Assembly: GCF_004193775.1 (NCBI RefSeq)
Contig: NC_041011.1
Coordinates: 45,639,167 to 45,703,166, forward strand
DNA: 64,000 nucleotides
Source of the DNA: Glycine soja
Taxonomy: Eukaryota > Streptophyta > Magnoliopsida > Fabales > Fabaceae
Direction of reading: 5' to 3'
In this document: one piece after another, positions 1-11,700 of the stretch
Layout of the letters: each line of letters starts with the position of its first letter
Numbering within the stretch: position 1 is the stretch's first letter
Translations under genes and position numbers: made by a program
The notes under the pieces: generated by a model
What the model saw: only the letters and a program-made list of their open reading frames with translations
Database searches by the model: none
What the model was told of the DNA's origin: nothing

Positions 1-266
1 GTATGTCCTAATTGTGTGTAAAAATGAAGAGAGAGAATAAATATAGTAGGGGTTGTGTTTGATGATGTTTTAGGTTTGAATTTACCTTTTGGAGGATATA
101 GTAAAGGAGAAGGAACAGCGACTGTTGTTTTATTTTTGTTTTGTTTTGTTTCCCATGATTTAGCATCAAGGAAGTGGATTAAGGAGTAGATATGTCTTCT
201 TTTTTTTCTTTTAATGTTTGTCTTTTGTTCAACTTTGATTAAACATTTTTTTGGTGGCATTTGTAG
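1..266 (+). other. 5' intron or leader of the PUMILIO gene
   Basis: This stretch ends in TTTGTAG, a good 3' splice site directly before the first recognised coding exon at 267. The window opens with GTATGT, which looks like a 5' splice site, so position 1 may be the first base of an intron whose upstream exon lies outside the window. I see no open reading frame in it that resembles a PUMILIO N-terminus. The first in-frame ATG of the gene would be at 285, unless translation starts in an upstream exon. Confidence 0.55.
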
Positions 267-3200
267 GTGACTTCTAGTTTGGATATGCAGATGGGCGGTG
301 GGAGTAAGGTAGATTTGCAAACATTAGATGAGGGTATGCAGCCTTTGGCAAATGGGACTATTGAAGACACCTTGCAGAGTGAGCTGGAGAAGATACTGCA
401 AGAGCAGCGTAATCGGCAATTTATCAATCGAGAGAGGGAATACAATATTAGTAGGAGTGGAAGTGCACCGCCGACAGTGGAGGGATCGTTGAGTGCTTTT
501 GGGAGCCTAAGGAACTCTGATTTCGGATTGATCAATGATAGGAGGAGTAATAACAATGGACTTTTGACTGAAGATGAGATACGATCGCATCCTGCATATC
601 TTTCTTATTATTACTCACATGAGAGTATAAATCCTAGGTTGCCTCCACCTTTGTTGTCGAAAGAAGACTGGCGTGTTGCACAAAGGTTTCATGGTGGTGG
701 GTCTTCTTCAATTGAGGGATTTGGGGACTGGAGGAAGAATGTAGCTCCCAATGGCGATAGTTCGTCTCTATTTTCAATGCAGCCAGGATTTTCTGTGCAA
801 CAGGTAGAGAATGATTTGATGGAACTGAGCAAAGCCAGTGGATGGAATGTCTCTAGGCAGGGTTCAAGTCAGATGCTCGACAGACATATGGGTGGTTTGA
901 CAAGAATGTCAGGAGCTGGTCTTGGTGGGAGGAGAACGAGTTATACTGACATTCTTCAGGTAATTAATTTGGAGAAAATTATTAAGAAAGATCTCATGTT
1001 AAATAATATTTTTTGAGTTTAACCGAGCTCGATGGCATTGTATGATCCATGCAGCCGACTTCACTTGGTGGGATAAGGCAATTAATGCTGTTGTTGCATG
1101 TGTAGTAATTTCCAATTCTAGATGAAACATTTTCTATGTGCTATTAACTGTGAGGTGTCATTTTTCGTTTCAACGTCATCTTGACAGAGTAAGATGGTAA
1201 AAATTGATTTCGTTATCAGTTTTATGGAATTGTCTAACTTTTACTAATTACTAGTTGTTGGCATGTTATGATGGTTAAAGAAGCTTGGGTGTATGTCATT
1301 AAATATAGGTGCTTTGATCTGACAGTTTTGGCTAAATTCTGTTGTCAACATTCCAGAACATACTGGAGATGTCAGTTTTGTTGAATCTGGAGGCACTAGT
1401 TCATTTCCATTTATCATGTTCATATATGCAGTATACTAATAGTCAAAAGTATATAAAAAAACAATGGTGCATAGCATAGTAACTATTTCAAATTGCATTG
1501 AGCTACTCCAAATTGACCTAGCATAAACTATGATATGGAGTGTTCTATCATCTATCATCACATCTATGGGGCATGTGCCATCCATGACTTTCAAAAGCTG
1601 CACCCATGTAAATGAATATAAATGTGGCAATCACAAAAAAATTGTTTTTTTTTACAAGCAAGAAATTTGTTTGTTATGACTTATGCAGACAATATCTTTA
1701 AATGAGGTTTAAAGTCTCTTAATTCTACATGCCTAAAATACTTTGTAACTCAAAATGGTTTTTCGTAAACATCTGATTAAATATTGGTCAAATGTTAGAT
1801 AAAAAGTTTGAAGTACTTGGTGGGCATCTCTAATTTTGGTGTTTCCTGTGGCAGAGTGTCCATAATTATCTATATTAATATTTTCCTGGGTTTTCCAGGT
1901 TAAGTATGTGTTTGGTCTTAACACATCCTTCCTTATTCTTGAATTATTTAAATTTTGAAACTGTAAAGTGTCCCTTTATATTGATTTGGGGTTGACTTAG
2001 TGTTGTTAACTTCTTTTGTGATCATAATTTCATCCTTATCATTCAATTTCTACTGTTAACCATAACTATCCAATAAAATGAAAAATGCTTTTCACATTTA
2101 TAATTTAAGCAAATAAACTGATAGAGCATGTCCTACTATTTTTCTTTATATTGTTCTACCATTGGCCCTCTGTTATAGTTATAACTGAAGTTAGCATTTT
2201 AGCAGGAAGGACTTGAGCAACCTACAATGTTGTCTAGCACCATGTCACGTCCAGCGAGTCACAATGCATTTGGTGATATTATGGGTTCAACTGGCATTGT
2301 TGATCGTGAATCCTTTGAGGGCTTGCGTTCTTCAGCTTCTACCCCTGGTTTGGTTGGACTTCAGAACCATGGTGTAAATCTTTCTCATAGTTTTGCACCC
2401 TCTGTGGGCACTTCTCTGTCAAGGGTGAAAACCCCTGAACCACAGGTTATTGGGAGACCTGTTGGGTCTGCAGCTTCCCAAATGGGTGGTAAAGTTTTCT
2501 CTGTTGAGAATAGTGGTATGGGCGTGGGCAGCCAGCATGGCCATTCTTCCAATATGACTGATCTTACTGATGTGGTGTCTTCTTTAGCTGGGTTAAATTT
2601 GTCAGGTGTTAGACATGCAGAGCAAGATAGTCTTTTGAAATCTAAGCTACAAATGGATGTTGATAACCATGCTGATGTTCTACTAAACACGCAAAGCAAT
2701 GTTAATTTGCCCAGACATAATGATATTGTGACAAACCTTAACACCTTTAGTTCAAATGACCATGTCAATCTACTGAAAAAAACTGCTTCTTCTGCTAATC
2801 TTCGCTCAAAAGTGCATTCTACTGGAAATGCAGCAAGTTTGCCAAGTGCAGACTTCACTGGCCATGTTCCTAGTGCATATCTTGTAAACTCGAAATTGAA
2901 TTCTGTTTACGATAATAATCTCGAGACAGGTCTCTCTCTCTCTCTCTGTGACTCCTCTGTGTTTGTGTGAATTAAATCAATTGTTTATGCTCATTGGATT
3001 TTAGCCTTATTAGATTGGTCTAACAATTCAGTTTTTGGGTTCCAGCTATGAGACTTCGCAGAGATGGACAAAGTTTAGATGCACAAGGAAACCATGTTGG
3101 TCCTGAACTTCATTCCACAACTCTGGACCCACGCTTCATCCAATGCTTGCAGCAAAGTGCTGATTACTCGATGCAAGGGATGAGTAGTTCTGGTCATCCT

Positions 3201-6200
3201 CTTCAAATGAGAAATTTCCCCGATGCTTCACATGGAGATTTGGAGGGACTTAGGAAAGCATATCTTGAGACACTTCTTACTCAACAAAAGCAACAGTATG
3301 AACTACCACTTCTGAGCAAATCTGGGCTGACTAATGGGTTCTATGGGAGTCAGCCATATGGTCTTGGCATGCCATATTCTGGAAAGCAGATTGCAAATTC
3401 CACACTTCCTTCTCTTGGATCTGGAAATCCACTCTTTGAGAATGAACGTATTTCACGCTTAAATTCCATGATGAGAAGTTCAATGGGAGGTTCTGGTGGC
3501 TCATGGCATGCTGATATTTGCAATAATATAGAGGGAAGATTTGCTCCATCCTTACTAGACGAGTTCAAGAACAAGAAGACCAGGCCTTTTGAACTTCCAG
3601 ATATCATTGATCATGTGGTTCAATTCAGGTATCGATCTTGCATCTCCGATGTTTTTTCCTAGTGATATGGCTCTGGGGATCTGAATTGATAATCTGTGCC
3701 ATAATGCAGTACTGATCAGTATGGTAGCCGCTTTATTCAGCAGAAATTAGAAACGGCATCTGTAGAAGAGAAGACCAAGATATTTCCTGAGATCATTCCT
3801 CATGCTCGTGCCTTAATGACTGATGTTTTTGGCAATTATGTTATACAAAAAGTATAATTAGCTTATACAACTGAATACTGAGTACTGACACAAATATTCT
3901 CTTTTTTATTTGGTTGTTGATTTAAGAATTTCATGCTTGACATGCTCTGTTGCAGTTTTTTGAGCATGGTACCGAAAGTCAAAGAAAGGAATTAGCCAAC
4001 CAACTTACAGGTCATGTTTTACCTCTTAGTCTGCAAATGTATGGTTGCAGAGTGATTCAAAAGGTGCCTTTCAAGCTTTATGTTATCTTATTGTTCACCA
4101 TATATGAGCATTAATTTATGCCTGACTCTTAGAGTCCCATTTCCTCAATTTTTCCATAAGATGATCCCCTTTTTCCCTTGTCAAACTTTAGTGCTGTGTT
4201 TATAGGGACAGGTGACTTCTGTTTTCCAAATCAGTAATTTTGGCTCAGTTCTTTTTCAAACTGTTAAATATTTACTTTAATATCAAGTAAATAATGAAGC
4301 ACTTGAGATATTCTTGTGTATTACTTTCCAATTTCTGCGGTACTGAAATTTGTCAGTTTGTTATTTCATATTTTTTAGTGGTATCTCATCAAACTTATAA
4401 GGTTTTATCATCTTTAGGTATTTAGGTCTATATTAGAATTAAACAACAATGTTAATTTAATTCTTATTTGGTTTATGGTGATGTTGATAAATATTTATTG
4501 TTACAAGGTCAAGCTTTAAGGAACTGGACCCCCTCCTGCTTATTTGTTCTCTTGATTATTTGCTTTTAGATAAGCTGAAATGAATGCATTATCAAATCTT
4601 AGCTAACTTTATTGACAGGCCTTGGAGGTGGTTGATGTGGATCAGCAGGGTCAAATGGTGTCTGAGCTCAATGGTGCAATAATGAAATGTGTACGTGATC
4701 AAAATGGAAACCATGTTATTCAGAAGTGTATAGAGTGTGTCCCTCAAGATAAAATTCAGTTTATTGTTTCATCCTTTTATGGGCAAGTTGTTGCACTTTC
4801 TACTCATCCTTATGGGTGCAGAGTTATCCAGGTTAGACTATTCGACATAGTGCATCTTCTATTGAGGCTGTGTTGCACTTTTTTTCTTTTAGCATTTTAT
4901 TTAACGATTAACAATTTACATGGATGCTAACAGAGGGTTCTAGAACATTGTGATGATCAAAATACACAACAAATTATCATGGAGGAAATCATGCAATCTG
5001 TCAGCACTTTAGCACAGGATCAATATGGAAATTATGTTATTCAGGTATGTAGCTTTCATTATATGAACTTTTTCATATGGGATAGGAAATGCACATCGGC
5101 ATTACAGATGCAACATTTTATGCTTTGACACTTCTGTGCTTAATACCCTCCCTTGTAATATGCATTATAGTTTTGTGACTTTGGTTGTGTCTCCAATTTT
5201 AGAAAAGTACCAAGTTTGTGTTTGCATTTTGACAAACAGCATTTTCTGCTTCTGTCTTGGTCTAAGTAAATGTTGAGTAAGCTAATAAATAGACATTTAA
5301 TATGCCACTTGCAACTGTTATTCCTCTTTTATATTTTGTGTAGTTAATATATGGAGGTTTCATTATCAAGTGATATAGAACAAATATTACCATTTCGTCC
5401 ACTGTTGATAATTGGATTAATGGTGTTGGGTTTCATCTTGTGCTGAAGTTTTAGCACCTATTAATATATTGAATATTGAGATGGCTTGCTTTATATTTTG
5501 TTTGTTTTCACTTGGGATACTTGAACCTTTTTTCCTTTTTTTTTTTGAAAAAAATAAATGTGAGTCGTTTATTATTTATGCCGTTTTGTTTATGTATGCT
5601 GTATCATAATATCTATTTTATGTTAATTGTTGTTTACTAATTCCTTTGTACTTCTATACCATAATTTTCTTTGGTAGCATATTGTGGAACATGGTAAACC
5701 ACATGAACGGACTACCATTATCAGCAAGCTTGCTGGTCAGATTGTTAAGATGAGCCAGCAAAAGTTTGCTTCAAATGTTATTGAGAAATGTTTGGCTTTT
5801 GGTAGTCCTGAAGAACGTCAGATTTTGGTGAATGAAATGCTTGGCACTTCTGATGAGAATGAGCCCTTACAGGTATGGCTCCTTTCATCTCTTGTTCAAA
5901 GCTTCAGCTTTTCCAAGGCTGGAGATGATCTGTTACTCAAACTATTTTCATGTCATTTAATTTAGTATTAGCTGAGGGAGGTTAGTTTGTAACTTTTATT
6001 ACTGTGCAATGATTGTTCAAAAATCTGTTCCTGTGTGTTCACTTTCCTTTCTAATGTTTTGTTTGCAATGCTAAAAAAGATTTTAGGAAGAGGAAACTAT
6101 CCAAGGATTCCATTTTTTTTTTTATAGAAGTTTAAGTATCAAGTTGCTTTTTATATTTGTCAAATCAGAGGCTCTTAGTGAATGATGACATAACATCAAT

Positions 6201-6755
6201 TTGCAGGCTATGATGAAGGACCCTTTTGGAAATTATGTAGTGCAAAAGGTTCTTGAGACTTGTGACGATCGAAGTCTTGAGCTGATCCTTTCTCGCATCA
6301 AGGTTCACTTAAATGCACTGAAGCGGTATACTTATGGCAAACATATAGTTTCCCGTGTGGAGAAGCTGATAACCACTGGAGGTGAGGAATGCAAAGACTA
6401 GGGGGGTGCTTGATTTCTATTTCAAAAACTGTTTTTAGTTTTCAAAATACAACTAAACAAGGTTGTTCAGACAGCTGGTGGAAAGTATTTCTATTAGAAA
6501 ACATTTTCGAGCTGTTTCTGTTTATGTGGTTTTTACAACACTTGCTTTTAGAAACAATTTTCAAATATTAATAGATTTTGAATGAGAAATTGATCATTGA
6601 GTAGTGTGAAATTGTTTTAGAAAACAGTTTTTAAAACCCAAAAGGGAAAAGGGAATCAAACATACCCTTTCTTGTATAAATTTCCATTGCTGTACCTTGA
6701 TTTCTCATAAACCCGTCCCTCATTTGCAGAAAGGCGCATAGGGTTGTTGGCCTAA
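267..6755 (+). CDS. PUMILIO/PUF-family RNA-binding protein (APUM-like), possibly 5'-partial
   Basis: PUF proteins bind 3' UTRs in the cytoplasm and repress translation or trigger mRNA decay. Exons read by hand: 267-959, 2206-2929, 3046-3628, 3710-3851, 3956-4063, 4619-4831, 4934-5044, 5678-5872, 6207-6381, 6730-6755. They sum to 2970 nt (989 codons plus stop). The N-terminal part carries the plant APUM motifs [12 protein letters not shown] and [15 protein letters not shown]. The C-terminal third holds eight PUF repeats. Their base-reading residues, in order, are SR..Q, NY..Q, CR..Q, NH..Q, CR..Q, NY..Q, SN..E and NY..Q, the classical Pumilio set that reads UGUANAUA. The last exon is only 26 nt and encodes the tail ERRIGLLA. 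If the last intron is retained, translation stops after ECKD at 6401 instead. The true start is uncertain: 285 is the first ATG in the first visible exon, and an upstream coding exon is possible. Confidence 0.93.
965..1090 (+). repeat. RTE-like LINE 3'-end fragment in PUMILIO intron
   Basis: Just downstream of the 959/960 donor the intron encodes remnants of the conserved C-terminus of plant RTE-type LINE proteins. There is a [12 protein letters not shown] stretch, then a GAGCTCGATGGCATTG region and a CATGCAGCCGACTTCACTTGG region that correspond to the usual 'RAEW..VIHVADPT' end. Stop codons interrupt it. The first part runs on in frame from the exon, which is why an open frame extends past the splice site. 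Confidence 0.6.
6401..6670. mobile_element. MITE-like inverted-repeat element in last PUMILIO intron
   Basis: The left end reads GGGTGCTTGATTTC followed by TTTCAAAAACTGTTTTTAG. The right end reads AAAACAGTTTTTAAA followed by GGGAATCAAACATACCC, roughly the reverse complement of the left end. The ~270-bp non-autonomous element fills most of the intron between 6382 and 6729. I could not see a target-site duplication, so the superfamily (hAT or Mutator) is open. Confidence 0.5.
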
Positions 6756-7490
6756 TTCGTTCATCCTCAGGCATCCAATGAAGGTCTTGGAGACAAGTAG
6801 TCCGTCCTCTCTTACTGTCCCAACTTTTCCTTTTGTACAGCTAACATGAATGTTTATATCAAAGTTTCCCCTGCAAGCTTTACTTTATATAAAGCATTGG
6901 AGATAAATGCGATCAGCTTGGCCATTAGAATAAATTACTTTTTCTTACTTTGCTTGATTTCGTTACTACAACAACTTGACTGAAAATCTCCGTAAGGAGA
7001 GTTAACTTAGGATGTCAAGAATAGACGGCAATGTGTATTTATTGTGTATGTATATGAGGTCCATTGTCTGTAAAGAAAATAATGGTAAATGACTTATTGC
7101 AGTAACCAGAGTCATTATTAGATCAGGCTCTAAACTTCTATTTCATCTATGTAAATAATATGCTGCGAATTTTCTTGCGTTGATCTGTCTTTGATTTCCA
7201 TGACATAACCTAGGTGCACTTTTCTTATGCTAGAAGAGAAATTTAAGTTAAATTATTACCCCCAAAGATAAGTTGTGTTTGCACGAGTGTTTATTCATGT
7301 TCAGATTTAACATGGCTTGTTACTTGAGAAAAACGTGATGAATCACCCATGCTAAAACAATTTTACCCATTAGGATTGCCCCATTCAAGAAATACCTAAT
7401 AGTTTATGTCATTATTTGTCAAGTTTATTTGATTTTAGCTTGTAAATAATTTCTTGTTCAATAAAACGGTGTTAAAAAAATTCTATTATT
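6756..7490 (+). other. PUMILIO 3' UTR region
   Basis: This is the region downstream of the TAA stop. It contains TGTAAATA at 7150-7157 and again at 7441-7448, both perfect matches to the PUF consensus UGUANAUA, and a canonical AATAAA at 7460-7465 that could end the transcript near 7490. An earlier AATAAA-like site near 6930 could give a shorter 3' UTR without either PUF site. Confidence 0.5.
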
Positions 7491-8745
7491 TTCTAATGGT
7501 TTAAGAGTTTTATTCTCTACATCATAAATGGATACTGAAACTTTGTTAGAGAAGATATTTCTTTTTCTTAAAAAAAAAACTATAAAAATGTCATTTTATT
7601 TTGTTTTTTATATAAAAATTGTGATGTTTTGTAATTAAAAATAGAAAGTAAATAGAAATATTTTTTCAAACTAAATAATTCCTTGCTTTTTTTTCCTTTT
7701 TATTCCCTTGGGATATTGAACTTCTTTTTTGGACTTCTTTTTAATCAGTGCAAGGAACTATTTGGTGAGGTCTTTTTAATCAGTGCAAGGAATTAGTTAG
7801 TTTGGAAAAAAGTATTGAACTTCTATTCATTGAATTTAGTTCTGATCAGTACGACTGTTATACACCAAAAAGTGTACTTAACATCTTTTTGTACGTAGGT
7901 TCTAAACATTTTTTAATGATGGGCATTGACCGAACATCGACAACTCTCCCTGCCCCAATTAATACTATCAATTATCAAACATTATTAAACGACATAATGA
8001 CACAAACCTTCTATCATCTATTAAATGTTTTTTTTTTTTATCGATAGGAATCATAGTGTTAGAAAATTTAAAATATCAACTAACTTAAATCACTTAAATC
8101 TCTTGACATGATCTATCGTCATGTAATATACTAAGTAATAAATTAACAGAATAAAATGATTATTTTTGGCTTGAATTCCTCATTTATGTTCTAAAAAAAA
8201 TACCTTGTTAGTCAATGCATTTTTTTCCATTAAATGATCACATGCCAATCTGGAAAAAAAATTAGTAAGGGATCAAAACAAAACAAAACAGAAAAATATA
8301 ATTAGTACTAACATTTTTTTCGGCATTCTATATAGCATATTTAAGTCAATTATGATATTCTAATTGGGCTGGAATATTTTTTTAGCTTCTCATTTTCAAT
8401 AAAATTTCTAGGTTATCGTCATATTCTGAACATTAAAAAAATCAAATAATATAAAAAATACATTTGATTGAGACCTAGCTATAAAAAAAAGTAGGGTTTT
8501 AATCACTGTTATTCCGGGCTGATTTTTTTTTTTTACATACCGGTTTTGTTTTAAATAGGATAAATAAATAATATATACAAAAGAATACTATACAGAAAAA
8601 GAAAATAATATATACGAAATAATGGAGGCAGAGTTAGTGTTAGCAACAACACTAAAACATTAAAAGCTCAATAATCACAGCCGATGGATCGATCATAATC
8701 ATGGACTGAAGAGTGATTGGTTGCATCCAATGACTGACACTGAAC
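7491..8745. other. Spacer between convergent PUMILIO and OTU genes
   Basis: AT-rich DNA without a convincing gene. It includes a small direct repeat of CTTTTTAATCAGTGCAAGGAA around 7736-7792. The last few hundred bases are expected to hold the 3' UTR of the OTU gene on the minus strand. Confidence 0.6.
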
Positions 8746-11700
8746 CTAGCCAGCAAAATTCCACCATTTCTTCTTTTTCTTTGTATGAGATGAGGGCAAT
8801 TCTGAATCTGAATGACATGTGAAACAATCAAATGAAGATACACAGAACTTTAATTTCACCAACAACATTCAAAAGGCAAAATTAGTGTTTTATATTCCAT
8901 GCTGATTTAAAAACAGATGAGGAAACCGCCTCTAAAATATTTCTTCAGGTAAAATTATAATTAAAAGTTATTTTCTCTCTCCCTTATTTTTCATAAATGA
9001 TTCTGGCCTTCCTTTTATCTTTCCAAAGATCAAGGATGGTTCAAAGAAACCAACTCAGTAATAAAATATTGAGGAGATATTTTAGGATGGTTCAAAATTC
9101 AACAGGTATTGCAATATTACATAAAGCTGTAATAATGGCCAGTAAATGAATGAATTCAAATGCATGAACATATATGGTTCGTTAGCCAACTGCAACTCAG
9201 TGAACTCATCACATGCTTCACTTTGGAAAATCAAGTAGTGTGTGTATTCACAAGAGGGGTAAAATTTTCATTCCAATTGTTAGCTAGAGAGATCTCTAAC
9301 TACATGTCTACAGATTGGTAAACAGGATTCATAGCATAATAAATAGTAAATGATAATGTGAGGAATACTTTGAACCTTCAGGAGGACATAGTAGAAGAGA
9401 TTTAATGGAGCATTATCAAAACTGGGTGTGGGAATACATTAATTGTAACCGTCTACAGTTTAAGAGCTTATAAAAGATAAAAATGTTACCTCCTTCTGGA
9501 TAAATTGAGTTGTAATGCACCTCTGCCCAAAAGCTCAGAAATATCACTGCAGAAATCACATGAGCCACAAACTTAGCATGTTGCTGAAACAGAACTAAAA
9601 GTACTATTGGTACTTAGATTATGCACCATAGTTGAAAATTAGGGTTGGTTAACTTCTGTTTCCATTTTTTGTTTTCACTTTTAATTACAAAACTATCAGC
9701 TTGTTTTCAACTTGTTTCCTGTATTCAAAGATTTGTAAAGGAAACAGGAAAAAAAATAACAAATAAAAGTTGTTTTTCACTACTTCCAGTGTAAATATTT
9801 GAAAATAAGAAACAAATTGAAAACAAGGATACAATTTTGTAATTAAAAGAAAACAAAAAACCTTTTCTGAAAATAAATGGGCCCTTACTTTTCTATACAT
9901 ATGCAACATATTACCATTCGTGAATTTGCTTATTTCATATGTTAATGTAATAAGTGAAACTGCTACCATCTATTCATTGGCAAATAAAAAAATTTGCAAC
10001 CATAAGTTAATTAATTTATCAAACAACTTTTTTTAATTAAAAATTACATCATCAAAATATTCTCATCATTCTATCACTCTCTTCCACCCTTTGCTAGCAG
10101 TCTGACAGAGCTACATACCTTCGGCTTATTTGCATAGTACATACTATATATAGGCATTCATTTGCACTAGGAGAAGTCAGCTTACATAGATCAAAAACGC
10201 CATTCGGCTCAATTAAAGACCAAATCTTCAAAGATACTATTCACCATTAGATTCCTCTTAACAAATTCATCCAATGCCCTTCTTGGTCTCTCCCCCCTTT
10301 TAACATGACTAAAAACCATGTAATCAACTCTCCACATCAGAGCTTCTAGTGGCCTTCTTTGTGCGTGTCTAAAACACTGTAACCATTTTTGTCATTTTTT
10401 TTCTTAATTAATGCTACACCAATATCTTCTCGTATACAATTATTTTGTATTTTTGATCTTTCTCAATGATAAAAGTATAAGTAACCACCAAGAAGTTCAT
10501 TTATAATCTAAAACATCATTCACATGCACACACGTGCACACATATATAAACTTAACAAGTACTAATACAATCTTACCTCTTTCAGACTTCTGTATCTGTG
10601 GAAGAATCTCGATGTAACATGTATCCTTAAAAGACGTAATAACAAAAATTTTGACGCCATACTGAAAGAACATGAGAAATGACCATTTCAGTCACAAAAT
10701 TAAATGAGGATTTTACATCAACAAAAATGCAATGTTATCAGATTTTATTCACCACTTCAAATGTAAGATACACTGTTAAAATCCTACCCTTGGGATACTC
10801 AATTTATCCATAATTCCTACCTCTTCTCTCTTTAGTTCAAGACCTTCCGTATCCAGAAGCCACCTTGTACCGTGACTCATTTCAGTCAAGCTGGGTGGGA
10901 CTCATTAAAGGGACAAAGCTCTCCTGGCTCCTAACCTATTTGATGCTAGCAGCCTATAACAGTTTTTAAAGCCCCAAACAACTTTTTATTAAATATAAAG
11001 ATTATAATTCTAATCATTTGAGGGAGAGCCCTGGCACAACGGTAAATTTGTGCCTTGGTGACCGATTGGTCATGAGTTCGAATCCGGAAATAGCCTCTTT
11101 GCATATGCAAGGGTAAGGCTGCATACAATGACACTCCCCCATAACTTCGCACAGTGAGGAGCCTTCGGGCACTGGGGTACGTTAGTTTTTACTATAAATC
11201 TAATCATTTAAAATTTTGGATAAATTAGTGATTAAGTAAAAGGATATTTTGTGATTAAGAAAAAAAATGCCTAAAAACCCACAGGAATTTCTTTAACTAT
11301 TATATGATCAATTTAAAATCCAGATAAAAAATTTAAGTAACTTCAAAATAGTCTGTAAAAGATCCAAAACATTCTTCAGATGCAAATCAAGGGAATAAGC
11401 ATCCATGGGAATCAAAACGATAAATATTTTCCACTTTGAAATCTCAATTACATTTGCAAAGGCACTAAGCAACATAGCCAATAAAAAAGGAAAAGTATTA
11501 TATACAAGGAAAAAATAGAATGAAAACTGTTTATTTCCTCATACCCAATCTGCAGCAGCCTGCAATGTGACATGATCACCCCATTCGCCACTTCTGGTAC
11601 ATCCACACAAAAAGCTAGCAGTGAACACAAAGGACATAAAATAAAGCCACATGATGAGAAATAACATAGCATAATGAGAGATATGCACATACTTGCTCAT

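Noticed and set aside
11075..11085. GTTCGAATCC B box suggesting a tRNA gene (also at 20682)
   Set aside because: No cloverleaf can be completed around it, and both copies continue into the Au SINE body. These are SINE promoters, not tRNA genes.
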